Notes: a model not told the origin generated them from the sequence alone. A stretch of DNA of 64,000 nucleotides from Janibacter cremeus (GCF_029395675.1 NZ_CP115184.1:2790001-2854000), one strand, 5' to 3'; shown: positions 17,156-25,862, numbered from the stretch's first letter. A program made the numbers and translations.

Positions 17156-17608
17156 ATGCACAGCATCTACCGGATCACCCTCGACGACGCCCTCCCCGTC
17201 CTGACCGCCGCTCGTGCGAAGGCGGAGGAGATCGGGGTGAAGCAGACGCTGTGCGTCGTGGACGAGAGCGCCAACGTCATCGCCCTGCACCGGATCCCGG
17301 GAGCGCGCCTGACCGGCGTGGACATCTCCATCGCCAAGGCGTTCACGGCGGCGGGCCACGAGCGGCCCACGCACAAGTTCAACGAGGGGCCGAACGGCCC
17401 GGCCCTGCCGGGCAACGAGGCCTTCGGCATCAGCCACATGATCCCGGGCAAGTTCGCGATCTTCGTCGGCGGGTTCCCGCTGGAGTACGACGGTCAGATC
17501 GTGGGAGCGATCGGTGTCTCCGGTGGCAACGGGGAGCAGGACAAGGCCGTCGGTGCCGCTGCCATCGAGGCCTTCGCGAAGCACATGGAGGCCAACCCGC
17601 CTGCCTGA
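17156..17608 (+). CDS. HbpS/GlcG-like (DUF336) protein
   Basis: A 150-residue protein of the GlcG/HbpS family, with the features ALPVLTAARAKAEEIGVKQTLCVVDESANVIALHR, a SIAKAFTAA helix and the C-terminal VGAIGVSGGNGEQDKAVGAAAIEAF. Family members bind heme or small ligands and often sit beside dehydrogenases or transporters for carboxylates and glycols; the exact role is unknown. ATG at 17156 has AAGGA about 7 bases upstream; the longer frame from 17087 is promoter DNA. It heads the block that continues with a permease and a cysteine hydrolase. Confidence 0.86.
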   Translation: MHSIYRITLDDALPVLTAARAKAEEIGVKQTLCVVDESANVIALHRIPGARLTGVDISIAKAFTAAGHERPTHKFNEGPNGPALPGNEAFGISHMIPGKFAIFVGGFPLEYDGQIVGAIGVSGGNGEQDKAVGAAAIEAFAKHMEANPPA

Positions 17609-17654
17609 TCACCGGCAGGACACAGGCACTCTGGACGGTCCGGGGCGCCTGTGG

Positions 17655-17836
17655 TACAAATCACTCACTTGGCCGTGTCGCTGGTCGCACCGGCGTCACC
17701 ACGGCCTCTTCTCACCCACGAACGACCGCGGGAGCTTCGCCAGAAGAGCCCGGCTGCCGTCGCTGGTGGCGGTTCCCACAACCGCGTCCCGGGACCTGAG
17801 TGTTCCGGGAACCACCCGCGCACGGAAGGTCAACTC
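17655..17836 (+). promoter_or_regulatory. Structured leader RNA before the permease
   Basis: A 300 bp gene-free stretch between 17608 and 17908 holds a possible -10 box (TACAAAT, 17655) and three successive stem-loops: CTCTTCT/AGAAGAG (17706-17748), GCGGTT/AACCGC (17769-17785), and an 8 bp stem with one G-T pair, CCCGGGAC/GTTCCGGG (17788-17809). The last lies 27 bases before the leader ORF. I could not match it to a known riboswitch consensus. Confidence 0.45.
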
Positions 17837-17911
17837 GTGAACTCACACATCGTCCGACTGCTTGATCGGCACCACTGCGCGCCGCGCCCCGTGATCGGGG
17901 GTGCGCGATGA
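17837..17911 (+). CDS. Leader peptide coupled to the permease
   Basis: A 24-codon frame beginning with GTG, preceded by GGAAGG at a good distance, whose TGA overlaps the permease ATG (ATGA). The peptide contains the run DRHHCAPRP. Its position after three hairpins and its overlap with the next start suggest translational control of the permease. Existence as a translated peptide is inferred. Confidence 0.5.
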   Translation: MNSHIVRLLDRHHCAPRPVIGGAR

Positions 17912-19449
17912 CCGCGCTCGCTCCTTGGGTCTACCTCGGCGGAGTCGCCGTCCTGCTCGCATTCATGGCGATGCGCCGCAATGTCATCGTCCCGGCGGTG
18001 ATCGCCACGGCCCTGACGGCCTGGGTCTACACCGGGTCCGTCTTCAAGGGACTGGCGGCCCCCTTCAACGGACTGATCGTCGCCACGACCGAGCTGCTCA
18101 ACATCTTCCTCGTCCTGGCGGTCATCGGAGCGATGACGGGGGCACTGCGGGCGATGGACATCGACTCGCGGATGCTGCGGCCGCTGGTGCGCTTCATGCG
18201 CAACGGGCACATGGCATTCGTCGTCCTCTTCGTCGCCTCGTACCTGATGTCGCTGGTCTTCTGGCCGACGCCCACGCTGGCGATCCTGGCGGCCCTGCTG
18301 ATCCCTGCGGCAGTCGCTGCCGGTCTGACCCGGTTGGGCGCAGCCATCGCGATCGCGCTCTCCGGGCAGGGGATGGCCCTGGCCTCCGACTACATCCTCG
18401 GGGTGGCCCCCGGCATCACCGCCAGCGGCGCCGGCCTGGACGCCGGGGTCATCGCGGACCGCGCGCTGATCCTCTCGTGGATCGTCGGCGGGGTCGCCGC
18501 TGCGCTCGTGTACTTCGGCACCTGTCGCGGACGGATGGTCGTGGCCCGGGCATCCCGGCTCGGCGCGGACCGCGAGCTGGTCGGCGTCGGCTCCGCCTCC
18601 GAGATCCACGGCGACCGAGAGGTCGTCAGCGCCGTCTCGGCCGGAATGGTGCGTCGTGAGACCGACCCCGGCGAGGCGGTGCGGGACGAGGGTGTCCTCC
18701 GACTGGGCGACGGCACCGACCCCTACGAGACGCACCCCACGAGCGAACGACAGCAGCGCCTCATGGCCCTGGTGGTGCCTCTGGTCTTCCTCGTCATGGT
18801 CGTCCTGCTGACCCTCTCCCGCTTCACCGACCTGTTCGCGGTCCTCAAGGAGGTCTCCGGCGCCGCCCTGATCGCTGGTCTGGGATTCGGTCTGCTGTTC
18901 ATCGTGTGCTTCCTCAGCGCGAAGGATCCGCTCGAGGCAGTCGCGTCCAACGTCGTGGACGGACTCGTCTTCGCCTACAAGGCCATGGGCGTCGTGCTGC
19001 CGGTCGCCGGTTTCGTGCTCATGGGGGTCGGGGACTTCTCAGCGAAGATCATGACCCTGCCGGAGGGCGCCACCGCGCCGGCCTTCCTCTTCGACGTCAT
19101 CGTCGCCGGTCAGGACCACGTCCCGGCATTCGCGCCGATCACCTGTCTGGCGCTCATGGTGGCCGGGATGCTCATCGGTCTGGACGGCTCCGGATGGGCG
19201 GGCCTGCCCCTCATCGGCGCGCTGTCCGAGGCGCTCGGCCCGGCCGCCGGCGTCGACCCGGAGACCCTGGCCGCCATCGGGCAGAACGCCGCCTCCTGGA
19301 CCGGGGGTGGGACCCTTATCGCCTGGTCCTCGCTCGTCGCGGTCGCCGGTGTGACCGGCATACCCGTCGTGGAGCTCGTCAGGCGGTTGTTCCTGCCGGT
19401 GGTCACGGGACTGGTCGTGGCGACCCTCGTCGGCGGGGTGGTCTTCTGA
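17908..19449 (+). CDS. Multi-pass permease, paralogue of the 12233 gene
   Basis: A 513-residue membrane protein with the same segment order as the product of 12233-13783: RNGHMAFVV, FWPTPTLAILAAL, SGQGMALASDYI, FAYKAMGVVLPVAGF, GLDGSGWAGLPL, WTGGGTLIAWSSL. A soluble loop of about 75 residues splits it near residues 205-285. The shared blocks are probably substrate- or ion-binding sites. Its start overlaps the leader ORF and its stop overlaps the ATG of the cysteine hydrolase, so uptake of a compound hydrolysed by that enzyme is a reasonable inference. Confidence 0.72.
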   Translation: MTALAPWVYLGGVAVLLAFMAMRRNVIVPAVIATALTAWVYTGSVFKGLAAPFNGLIVATTELLNIFLVLAVIGAMTGALRAMDIDSRMLRPLVRFMRNGHMAFVVLFVASYLMSLVFWPTPTLAILAALLIPAAVAAGLTRLGAAIAIALSGQGMALASDYILGVAPGITASGAGLDAGVIADRALILSWIVGGVAAALVYFGTCRGRMVVARASRLGADRELVGVGSASEIHGDREVVSAVSAGMVRRETDPGEAVRDEGVLRLGDGTDPYETHPTSERQQRLMALVVPLVFLVMVVLLTLSRFTDLFAVLKEVSGAALIAGLGFGLLFIVCFLSAKDPLEAVASNVVDGLVFAYKAMGVVLPVAGFVLMGVGDFSAKIMTLPEGATAPAFLFDVIVAGQDHVPAFAPITCLALMVAGMLIGLDGSGWAGLPLIGALSEALGPAAGVDPETLAAIGQNAASWTGGGTLIAWSSLVAVAGVTGIPVVELVRRLFLPVVTGLVVATLVGGVVF

Positions 19450-20081
19450 TGCGCCAGCACGGCACGGCCGACGTGCGTGGTTCGGCCCTGACGATCATCG
19501 ACATGCAGAACGCCTTCCTCGACGAGCGCGTCGGCTTCCGGTTCGCGCCGGCGGCCCTGGCGATCGTCGAGCCGATCAACCGTCTCGCCCGGCGCTTCCG
19601 CGCCGCCGGGGGGCTGGTCGTGTGGGTGCAGACGACCAGTCGCCCGGACAGGGCCGACTGGCCCAGCCTGCGTCGGATGCTCGGGGACGAGGCGATGGAC
19701 TTCCGCGCGAGCGTGCTCGCCGAAGGGGCTCATGGGCAGGCGTTGTTTCCGGGCCTGGAGGTCGAGGAGTCCGACAGCATCACGCTGAAGTACCGCTACA
19801 GCGCGATGGTCGAGCCGCACGGACAGCTCGAGGAGCTGCTGCAGGAGCGCGGCGTGAGCTCGCTCTACGTGGCCGGCACGCAGACCAACATCTGCTGCGA
19901 GTCCACCGCACGGGACGCGATGATGCTCGGGTACGAGTCCTTCATGGTGGCCGACTGCCTCGCGGCCGAGACCCCGCAGCTGCACGATGCGTCGTTGACG
20001 AGCTTCGAGTCGGCCTTCGGGCGGGTGCTGGACTCGCACGAGGTCGACCCGGTGCCCGTGGCGGTGGCGGGACGGCGGTAG
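19449..20081 (+). CDS. Isochorismatase-like cysteine hydrolase
   Basis: A 210-residue member of the isochorismatase superfamily with the full catalytic triad: D18 in TIIDMQNAF, K114 in TLKYRYSAM and C149 in GTQTNICCESTARDA. Members hydrolyse amides, carbamoyl groups or enol ethers (nicotinamidase, N-carbamoylsarcosine amidase, isochorismatase). The PucR regulator, the coupled permease and the lack of siderophore genes favour an amidase acting on a nitrogen compound. The ATG overlaps the permease TGA. Confidence 0.85.
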   Translation: MRQHGTADVRGSALTIIDMQNAFLDERVGFRFAPAALAIVEPINRLARRFRAAGGLVVWVQTTSRPDRADWPSLRRMLGDEAMDFRASVLAEGAHGQALFPGLEVEESDSITLKYRYSAMVEPHGQLEELLQERGVSSLYVAGTQTNICCESTARDAMMLGYESFMVADCLAAETPQLHDASLTSFESAFGRVLDSHEVDPVPVAVAGRR

Positions 20082-20117
20082 CTCCCGACCCCGGTGTGCC
20101 CACCGCGATGATGTCGG

Positions 20118-20153
20118 GCCGGCGTCCCACCCGCACCACGGTGGGATGCCGGC
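20118..20153. terminator. Terminator-like hairpin
   Basis: A 13 bp stem with one G-T pair (GCCGGCGTCCCAC / GTGGGATGCCGGC) and a 10-base loop between the convergent ends at 20081 and 20160. Confidence 0.75.
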
Positions 20154-20159
20154 TCGTCG

Positions 20160-20555
20160 TCAGTGGGGCTCGTGGGTGCCGGGCAGGGGGGAGGTGAGCA
20201 GGGCGACCGTGACCGCGACCTGGGTCTGCGGGTCGTAGTCCTGGAAGACACCGCTCATGACGACACCGAGCTCCTCCGACAGGGCGGTGGCCAGCCCTGC
20301 CTTGTTGGCGTCGATGAGGGCGATGTCCGCCCACCGCGCGAGCTGGGCGTTCTGGGCGGTCACCGTCGCCAGGGCGGGGACGCGGTTGTGGACCGCCACG
20401 ATCAGGATGTAGGTGCTGGTGATGTGGATGTTCTGGCGTTCGACACCGGTCCCCACGACCTCCTGTTTCACCCTGTTGTAGATGCGCAGGATGCTCTGCT
20501 TGCACTCGCCCATGGTCCGGGGGGTCTCGCGAGGACCGTGTGGCGCCGTTGCCAT
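20160..20555 (-). CDS. DUF2294/MpsC-like protein
   Basis: A 131-residue protein. Residues of about 15-120 resemble the DUF2294 (MpsC) family: an N-terminal helix ILRIYNRVKQEVVGTGVER, a strand block (NIHITSTYILIVAVHNRVPALATV), a long helix and a C-terminal strand ending VAVTVALL. The family has been linked to a sodium-translocating membrane-potential system in Staphylococcus, but most members have no tested role. The start is uncertain: ATG 20555 is used, and Met15 (20513) is an alternative. Confidence 0.6.
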   Translation of the reverse strand: MATAPHGPRETPRTMGECKQSILRIYNRVKQEVVGTGVERQNIHITSTYILIVAVHNRVPALATVTAQNAQLARWADIALIDANKAGLATALSEELGVVMSGVFQDYDPQTQVAVTVALLTSPLPGTHEPH

Positions 20556-20707
20556 GTCATTCCACCCTTCTCGAAGTGGCCAGGAGACGCCTGCGCGCAG
20601 GGCTCTGGATCGCAGTCACTCTAGTGAGCGCCGGTGGTGTCGGACAGCACCTCACCCCGAGCGCCGCGGCGTCCACCTTGCTGCGGCCGAGTTCGCCCGG
20701 GAGGCAC

Positions 20708-21145
20708 TCAGCGCACGTGGGCGGTCAGCTCGACCTCGACCGGCGCGTCCCCCGGGAGGCTGGCGACGCCGACGGCGGAGCGGGCGCACCGGCCCCGCTC
20801 GCCCAGGTGGGTCACGAGGGCGTCGGTGGCGGCGTCGGCGACGGCCGTGTGCTCGGTGAAGCCGCTGGCGGCGTGGACGTACACGGTCAGCCGGGCCAGT
20901 CCGAGGACCTGGTCCAGCCCGCCGACAGCGTCGACCACGGCGGAGAGGGCATTCGAGGCGGCGATGGCGGCACCCCGCCGGGCCTCCTCGAGGTCGACGA
21001 CGTCGCCGACCCGGCCGGTGATCGCCAGCCGCCCGTCGACACGGGGCGTCATCCCCGCGGTCGCCACGAGGTCGCCCGCGCGACTGGCCGGCACGTAGTG
21101 GCCCTGGGGTTGTGGCGGAGCGGGCAGGGCCGGTGGGTTCACCAT
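20708..21145 (-). CDS. RidA-family protein
   Basis: A 145-residue RidA/YjgF-like protein (GHYVPASRAGDLVATAGMTPRVDGRLAITGRVG, EARRGAAIAASNALSAVVDAVGGLDQV, then AVGVASLPGDAPVEVELTAHV). The usual RidA arginine near the C-terminus is seen only as RCARSAVGV, so it may belong to a Rid subfamily. RidA proteins hydrolyse reactive imines or enamines. Last gene of the diiron-oxidase operon; its start overlaps the gamma-glutamyltransferase stop by 7 bases. Confidence 0.82.
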   Translation of the reverse strand: MVNPPALPAPPQPQGHYVPASRAGDLVATAGMTPRVDGRLAITGRVGDVVDLEEARRGAAIAASNALSAVVDAVGGLDQVLGLARLTVYVHAASGFTEHTAVADAATDALVTHLGERGRCARSAVGVASLPGDAPVEVELTAHVR

Positions 21146-22767
21146 GCGACAGCAGTTCCTTCCATGCGGGGGTCGGCGCCTGCGGACAGGACGCCGGTGT
21201 GGGGGTCGCGGGAGATCGCCAGTGCCGAGCCGCCCGGTCCGCCGCGCTGCACGGGGACCTCGCGGACCCGGTGGCCGTCGTCCCGCAGCGACTCGAGGGT
21301 CGCCTGCGGCAGCCCCTCCTCGACGCGCACCTCGGCCGGCTCGTCGATGACGTCGGCGTCTGAGCCGGGGAAGACCGTCAGCCGCGGGAGCGAGACCGCG
21401 GTCTGTGGATCCAGGTGGTGGTCGACGAGGTGGCTGAGGACCTGCATGTTCCATTGCACCTGCCCGTCGCCGCCGGGGCAGTTGCCGACGTGCCGCAGCC
21501 CGTCGCGGTCGTCGGCCAGCCAGGCGTTGAGGGTGTGCAGCGGCTTGCGGCGCGGGCGGACCTCGTTGGGGTGTCCCGGGACGAGGTAGGCGCCCCGGCC
21601 CAGCCGGTTGTTCAAAACGACACCGGTCCCGGGGACCGTGATCCGGGCGCCGAAGGTGAAGGCGAGCGAGTGGATGAAGCTCACGGCGCGCCCTTCGTCG
21701 TCGACGCAGACGGTGCTCGTGGTGTCGCCGTCGATCCGGGCGTGCAGGCGGGTGTCGGCGGCGGGGGGCGACGCCAGGCCCTCCCGCTGCCGGGCCAGTC
21801 GCTCCGGCGTCAGCAGGTCCTCCCACGCCGAGGTGTCCGAGGCGACGACTGCGAAGCGGTCGTCGAACGCGGCCCGGGCGGCACCCGCGAGCAGTGCGCA
21901 GGCATCGGGGCCGAGGAGATCGAGGCCGCCGAGCATGCCGTCGAGGAGCCCGGCCTGCTGCAGGACCATCCACCCGGCCGACGGGAGCGGGGTCTGGTGC
22001 ACCGTCAGGCCGCCGTAGTCGGCGCTGATCGCGGCCTCCTCCGTGAGCTCGGCCATCGCTTCCCACTCCCCGCCGGCGAAGGGGGCACCCCCCTTCGTCA
22101 GGAAGGCCAGGCTGCGCTCGGCGAGCTCACCGCGGTAGAAGGAGAGCGGGTCGTCCGCCAGGACCTCCAGCGTGTCGGCGAGGTCGCGCTGGTGCAGGAG
22201 CCGGCCGACGGCGGGGACGTCGCCGTCGGGAAGGAAGCACGCCGCGGTGGAGGGATCGGCCGCCAGGGGAGCGCGCCGTTCGGTGATGTCGGCGCGGTTC
22301 TTGTCCGTGCAGGCGAATCCCTCACGGGCGAGACGGATGCCGCTCGCCCACGCCGTGCCCAGGTCCCAGCGTCCGTGGCGCGCGAGGACGGCGTGGGCCG
22401 CCGCGGCCCCGGGCACGGTCACGGACAGGGGACCGGTCAGTGGGATCGCGGTGTGCCCGCGCTCTCGGTAGAAGTCCGGGGTGCCACCGTCGGGGCCGTA
22501 GCCGCTGCCACCCACCGTCCAGACGCGCCCGTCCGGCTCGCGGACGATGGCGAAGGCGTCGCCGCCGATACCGCACTGCCCGGGCAGCACGGTCCACGCG
22601 ACGGCGGCCATCGCCAGACTGGCGTCGATCGCGTTTCCACCCGCCGCGAGCACCCGCGCGCCCTCGGTCGTGATCAGTGGGTGGCTGGAGGAGATCGCGG
22701 AGGATCGTCCCAGCACCACCCGCTGCTGCTGACCGAGGGCGGCGGGCGTCGTGGCGGGAGTGCTCAT
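21139..22767 (-). CDS. Gamma-glutamyltransferase family protein
   Basis: A 542-residue Ntn-hydrolase of the gamma-glutamyltransferase family. The autoprocessing site is GDTTSTVCVDDEGRAVSFIH, with T349 as the predicted nucleophile of the small subunit. Upstream markers include GGNAIDASLAMAAVAW and GQCGIGGDAFAIV; downstream NNRLGRGAYLVPGHPNEV. No signal peptide is visible, so unlike the classical periplasmic enzyme it is probably cytoplasmic. It would cleave or transfer the glutamyl group of a gamma-glutamyl amide. Its ATG overlaps the Rieske stop. Residues KGGAPFAGG are encoded by an in-frame CGAAGGGGG palindrome near 22077. Confidence 0.88.
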   Translation of the reverse strand: MSTPATTPAALGQQQRVVLGRSSAISSSHPLITTEGARVLAAGGNAIDASLAMAAVAWTVLPGQCGIGGDAFAIVREPDGRVWTVGGSGYGPDGGTPDFYRERGHTAIPLTGPLSVTVPGAAAAHAVLARHGRWDLGTAWASGIRLAREGFACTDKNRADITERRAPLAADPSTAACFLPDGDVPAVGRLLHQRDLADTLEVLADDPLSFYRGELAERSLAFLTKGGAPFAGGEWEAMAELTEEAAISADYGGLTVHQTPLPSAGWMVLQQAGLLDGMLGGLDLLGPDACALLAGAARAAFDDRFAVVASDTSAWEDLLTPERLARQREGLASPPAADTRLHARIDGDTTSTVCVDDEGRAVSFIHSLAFTFGARITVPGTGVVLNNRLGRGAYLVPGHPNEVRPRRKPLHTLNAWLADDRDGLRHVGNCPGGDGQVQWNMQVLSHLVDHHLDPQTAVSLPRLTVFPGSDADVIDEPAEVRVEEGLPQATLESLRDDGHRVREVPVQRGGPGGSALAISRDPHTGVLSAGADPRMEGTAVAW

Positions 22768-23162
22768 TCGCGCGGCTTCTTGCGGCGCGGGCCGCCGTGC
22801 TCGATGTCCTTGCGGGAGACACCCACGAAGAGCTCGCCGTCCTCCTCCTTGACGTCGTAGACCGCGATCGGCTCCGTCGCCGGTGGGTAGATGGGCTCGC
22901 CGCCCTCGAGCTCGAAGACGCTGCCGTGGCAGGAGCACCGGATGCCGTCGTCCTGCAGCTTGCCGCTGCTGAGCAGGCAGTCCAGGTGGGTGCAGTAGTT
23001 GCTCGTCGCGTATGCCTTGCCCTTCAGGCGGGCGACGGCGCACTCGAGCTCGTCGACGTAGAAGCGTCGGACATAACCCTCGGGCACCTGACCGCTGCGG
23101 CAGACGCGGTGGAAGACGACCTCGTCGTCCGCTGGCTCGGTGGTGTCGGTGTGCTCGCTCAT
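22764..23162 (-). CDS. Rieske [2Fe-2S] ferredoxin (second in the operon)
   Basis: A 132-residue protein with one Rieske centre: C-x-H in NYCTHLDC and C-x2-H in RCSCHGSVF. No membrane anchor or catalytic oxygenase domain is present, so it is an electron carrier or a small accessory subunit. Lies between the aldehyde dehydrogenase (19 bp gap) and gamma-glutamyltransferase (4 bp overlap). Having two Rieske proteins in one operon suggests different partners. Confidence 0.88.
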   Translation of the reverse strand: MSEHTDTTEPADDEVVFHRVCRSGQVPEGYVRRFYVDELECAVARLKGKAYATSNYCTHLDCLLSSGKLQDDGIRCSCHGSVFELEGGEPIYPPATEPIAVYDVKEEDGELFVGVSRKDIEHGGPRRKKPRE

Positions 23163-23181
23163 GGGTGGTTCCTCTCGGGTG

Positions 23182-24627
23182 TCAGGGGGTGAAGTAGACC
23201 GTCTTGTCGGTGGTGTAGAAGGTCATCATCGAGGCGCCGGCCTGCTCCTTGAAGGTCTGCGTCGACGAGTGCTTCATTCCCCCGAAGGGGGCGTTCATCG
23301 CCATGCCGTTCGTGGCCTGGTTGACCTTGACCAGGCCCGTCTCGACGTCCTCGGAGAAGCGGATGGCCCGACCGATGTCGGAGGTGACGATGCCCGCCGA
23401 GAGGCCGTAGCGCGTGTTGTTCACCGCGGTGACCGCCTCCTCGTAGGACGAGACGGTGATGAACGCGAGGACCGGGGAGAAGATCTCCTCCTGGGCCATG
23501 GCGGACAGGGGATCGACGTCGCGGAAGATCGTCGGTCGGACGAAGTGCCCCCCACCGGGCGGGTCGGACTGGTGGGCGATCGGCTCGACGAGGCGGGCAC
23601 CCTGACCGGCGGCACCCTCGACGTAGTGGCAGAACTTGTCGATCTGGGCCTGGTTGGCGAGGGGGCCGAAGGTGACGCCGTCGTCGAGGCCGTTGCCGAC
23701 CCGTGCGGCCTTGGCGACCTCGGCGATCCGGGCGACGAGCTCGTCTGCCACGGCCTCGTGGACGATCACCCGCGAGGTGCCCGTGCAGGCCTGGCCGGAG
23801 AGGCCGAAGGCGCCCTTGGCGATGATCGCCGTCGCCCGGTCGAGGTCGGAGTCCTCGAGGACGACGAGCGCGTTCTTGCCGCCCATCTCCAGCTGCGTGC
23901 GCACGTCGACGCCGGTGACCTCGTGGATCGCCGTGCCGACTGCGGTCGACCCGGTGAAGGTGACGGCCTGCACGTCGTCGTTGGCGACCATGGCGCGTCC
24001 GACCTCGGCGTGCCCGTGCACCAGCGCGAGGGCCCCACCGGGGACGCCCGCCTGGTGGAGCGCCTCGACGAGGCGCTGGCCCATCAGGGGGGTGACCTCG
24101 CTGGGCTTGAAGATGACGGCATTGCCCGCGGCCAGCGCCGGGCCGAGCTTGCGCGACGGAATGTTCAGGGGGAAGTTCCACGGCGTGATCGCGGCGACGA
24201 CCCCGACCGGCTGGCGCCGGGTGAAGACGAGGCTGCCGTCACCCGTGGGGTAGGTCTCCCCGGTCATGCGCAGCGCCTCTCCGGCGAAGAACCGGAGGTT
24301 CTGCGGGGTGCGCTTGGTCTCGACCCGCGCCTCGGAGAGGGTCTTGCCCTCCTCCCGGACGAGCTCGACCGCGAGGTCCTCGGCCTGGGAGGCGAGGATG
24401 TCGGCGGCCGCGACGAGCACGTCGGCGCGTCGGTCCGGGGAGGTCGCGGCCCACTCGTGCCGGTGCTCGGCGAGGTGCGCGATCGCCTCGTCGACGTCCT
24501 GGGCGCTGGACTCGGGGGCCGTCGAGACCAGCTCGTCCGGCCGGGCGGGATTCGTGCGATCGAAGGACTTGCCCGAGCCCGGCCAGACCCAGTCACCTGC
24601 GATGAAATTGCCCTTGAGTCGGGTCAT
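23182..24627 (-). CDS. NAD(P)-dependent aldehyde dehydrogenase
   Basis: A 481-residue ALDH-superfamily enzyme with the catalytic pair E247 (LEMGGKNAL) and C281 (GQACTGTSR), the cofactor segment AITPWNFPLNIPSRKLGPALAAGN and the late motif EEIFSPVLAF. It oxidises an aldehyde to the acid; the closest general type is the semialdehyde dehydrogenase group. It is coupled to the ferredoxin reductase upstream by ATGA overlap, so its substrate is probably the product of the diiron oxidase. Confidence 0.92.
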   Translation of the reverse strand: MTRLKGNFIAGDWVWPGSGKSFDRTNPARPDELVSTAPESSAQDVDEAIAHLAEHRHEWAATSPDRRADVLVAAADILASQAEDLAVELVREEGKTLSEARVETKRTPQNLRFFAGEALRMTGETYPTGDGSLVFTRRQPVGVVAAITPWNFPLNIPSRKLGPALAAGNAVIFKPSEVTPLMGQRLVEALHQAGVPGGALALVHGHAEVGRAMVANDDVQAVTFTGSTAVGTAIHEVTGVDVRTQLEMGGKNALVVLEDSDLDRATAIIAKGAFGLSGQACTGTSRVIVHEAVADELVARIAEVAKAARVGNGLDDGVTFGPLANQAQIDKFCHYVEGAAGQGARLVEPIAHQSDPPGGGHFVRPTIFRDVDPLSAMAQEEIFSPVLAFITVSSYEEAVTAVNNTRYGLSAGIVTSDIGRAIRFSEDVETGLVKVNQATNGMAMNAPFGGMKHSSTQTFKEQAGASMMTFYTTDKTVYFTP

Positions 24628-25862
24628 GTTGCGGCTCCTTCCAGGGCCTCGAAGAGATCGCGCTCGGGGTCGGTCAGCAGATCGGTCGGGACGTGGAGTC
24701 CCATGTTCACCAGCTCGCGAGCCAGGCCCACGGTCTCCTCGTCGTTGACGGCGAAGACCGCGGACACCGCTCCTTCGCGGATGAAGAAGGCCGTGAAGCT
24801 GTCGGACTCGATGTCGCCTCGCACGACCATCTCATCACTGGGGTGGGGCTGGCCCACGCCCTGGATGTTCACCCCGAACTGGTCGGACCAGTACCAGTGG
24901 GGGTCGGAGTTGGTCACGTCGGCACCGAGCATCGACTGGGCGGCGACCGAGGCCTGCTTGCTCGCGTTGTCGAAGTGCTCGACCCGGATGCGGCCGTCGA
25001 CCTGCGGGTGGTCCTGGTTGGCCACGTCGCCGGCCGCCCACACGCCGGGCATGCTGGTGCGTCCGGCTGCGTCGACGAGAACGCCGTTCTCGCAGGCGAT
25101 GCCCGAGGCCTCCGCCACCGCGGTGCTGGGCACGATGCCCACGGCGACCACGGCGTGGTCGGCGAGGACCTCGCCGGCGGTGGTGTCCACGACCACGCCA
25201 TCGGCGCTCTCGCGCACGGCGCTGACTCCCGTCGACAACCGCAGGTCGACCCCGCTGGCCCGCTGGAGCCCGGCGCAGACCTCGCCGAGGCGCGGACCGA
25301 GCGCGCGCTGCATGGGCTGGTCGGCCGCCTCGAGGACGGTGACCTCCACCCCCTGCTCGCGGGCGGCGGAGGCGATCTCGGCGCCGATGAAGCCGGCACC
25401 GACGATGACCAGGCGGGATGAGGCCGACAGGGCCGCACGCAGGCGGTCCGCGTCGTCGCGCGTGCGCAGATGGTGGATGCGCTCACCGGTCGCGTCACCG
25501 ATGGTGCGGGCCTGGCCACCCGTGGCGAGGAGGACGGCCGAGGCCGGGACCCGCTCGCCGGAGGTGGTGACGACGACCGGTCCCTCCTCGATGCGCTCGA
25601 CCCGCACGTCGGTGCGTACGGAGACGTCGTTGGTGTCGGTCCAGTCCTGCGGCAGCAGGTCGACGCTCGCGGTCGGGTCCGCCAGGTACTCCTTCGACAG
25701 CGGCGGGCGCTGGTAGGGCCGGTGGCTCTCCTCGCCGAGGATGGTGATGGGACCGGTGTACTTCTTGCGACGCAGCGTCCGGGCGGCCACGGCGGCGCTC
25801 TGGCCACCGCCGACGATGACGACGCCGTCGGGCAGGATCGGGGTGTCGGAGGGGGAGCTCAT
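24624..25862 (-). CDS. FAD-dependent ferredoxin reductase
   Basis: A 412-residue pyridine nucleotide-disulfide-type flavoprotein: FAD motif VVIVGGGQSAAVAARTLR, the rhodocoxin-reductase-like RPYQRPPLSKEYL, NAD motif LVIVGAGFIGAEIASAARE, and a second FAD motif VWAAGDVAN. It passes electrons from NAD(P)H to a ferredoxin, here most likely the Rieske proteins encoded on both sides. Start codons overlap in both directions (ATGA). Confidence 0.92.
   Translation of the reverse strand: MSSPSDTPILPDGVVIVGGGQSAAVAARTLRRKKYTGPITILGEESHRPYQRPPLSKEYLADPTASVDLLPQDWTDTNDVSVRTDVRVERIEEGPVVVTTSGERVPASAVLLATGGQARTIGDATGERIHHLRTRDDADRLRAALSASSRLVIVGAGFIGAEIASAAREQGVEVTVLEAADQPMQRALGPRLGEVCAGLQRASGVDLRLSTGVSAVRESADGVVVDTTAGEVLADHAVVAVGIVPSTAVAEASGIACENGVLVDAAGRTSMPGVWAAGDVANQDHPQVDGRIRVEHFDNASKQASVAAQSMLGADVTNSDPHWYWSDQFGVNIQGVGQPHPSDEMVVRGDIESDSFTAFFIREGAVSAVFAVNDEETVGLARELVNMGLHVPTDLLTDPERDLFEALEGAAT

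Noticed and set aside
20640..20660. TCACT-CT-AGTGA palindrome upstream of the MpsC-like gene as an operator
   Set aside because: Very short arms near a possible -10; no partner site and no regulator nearby.
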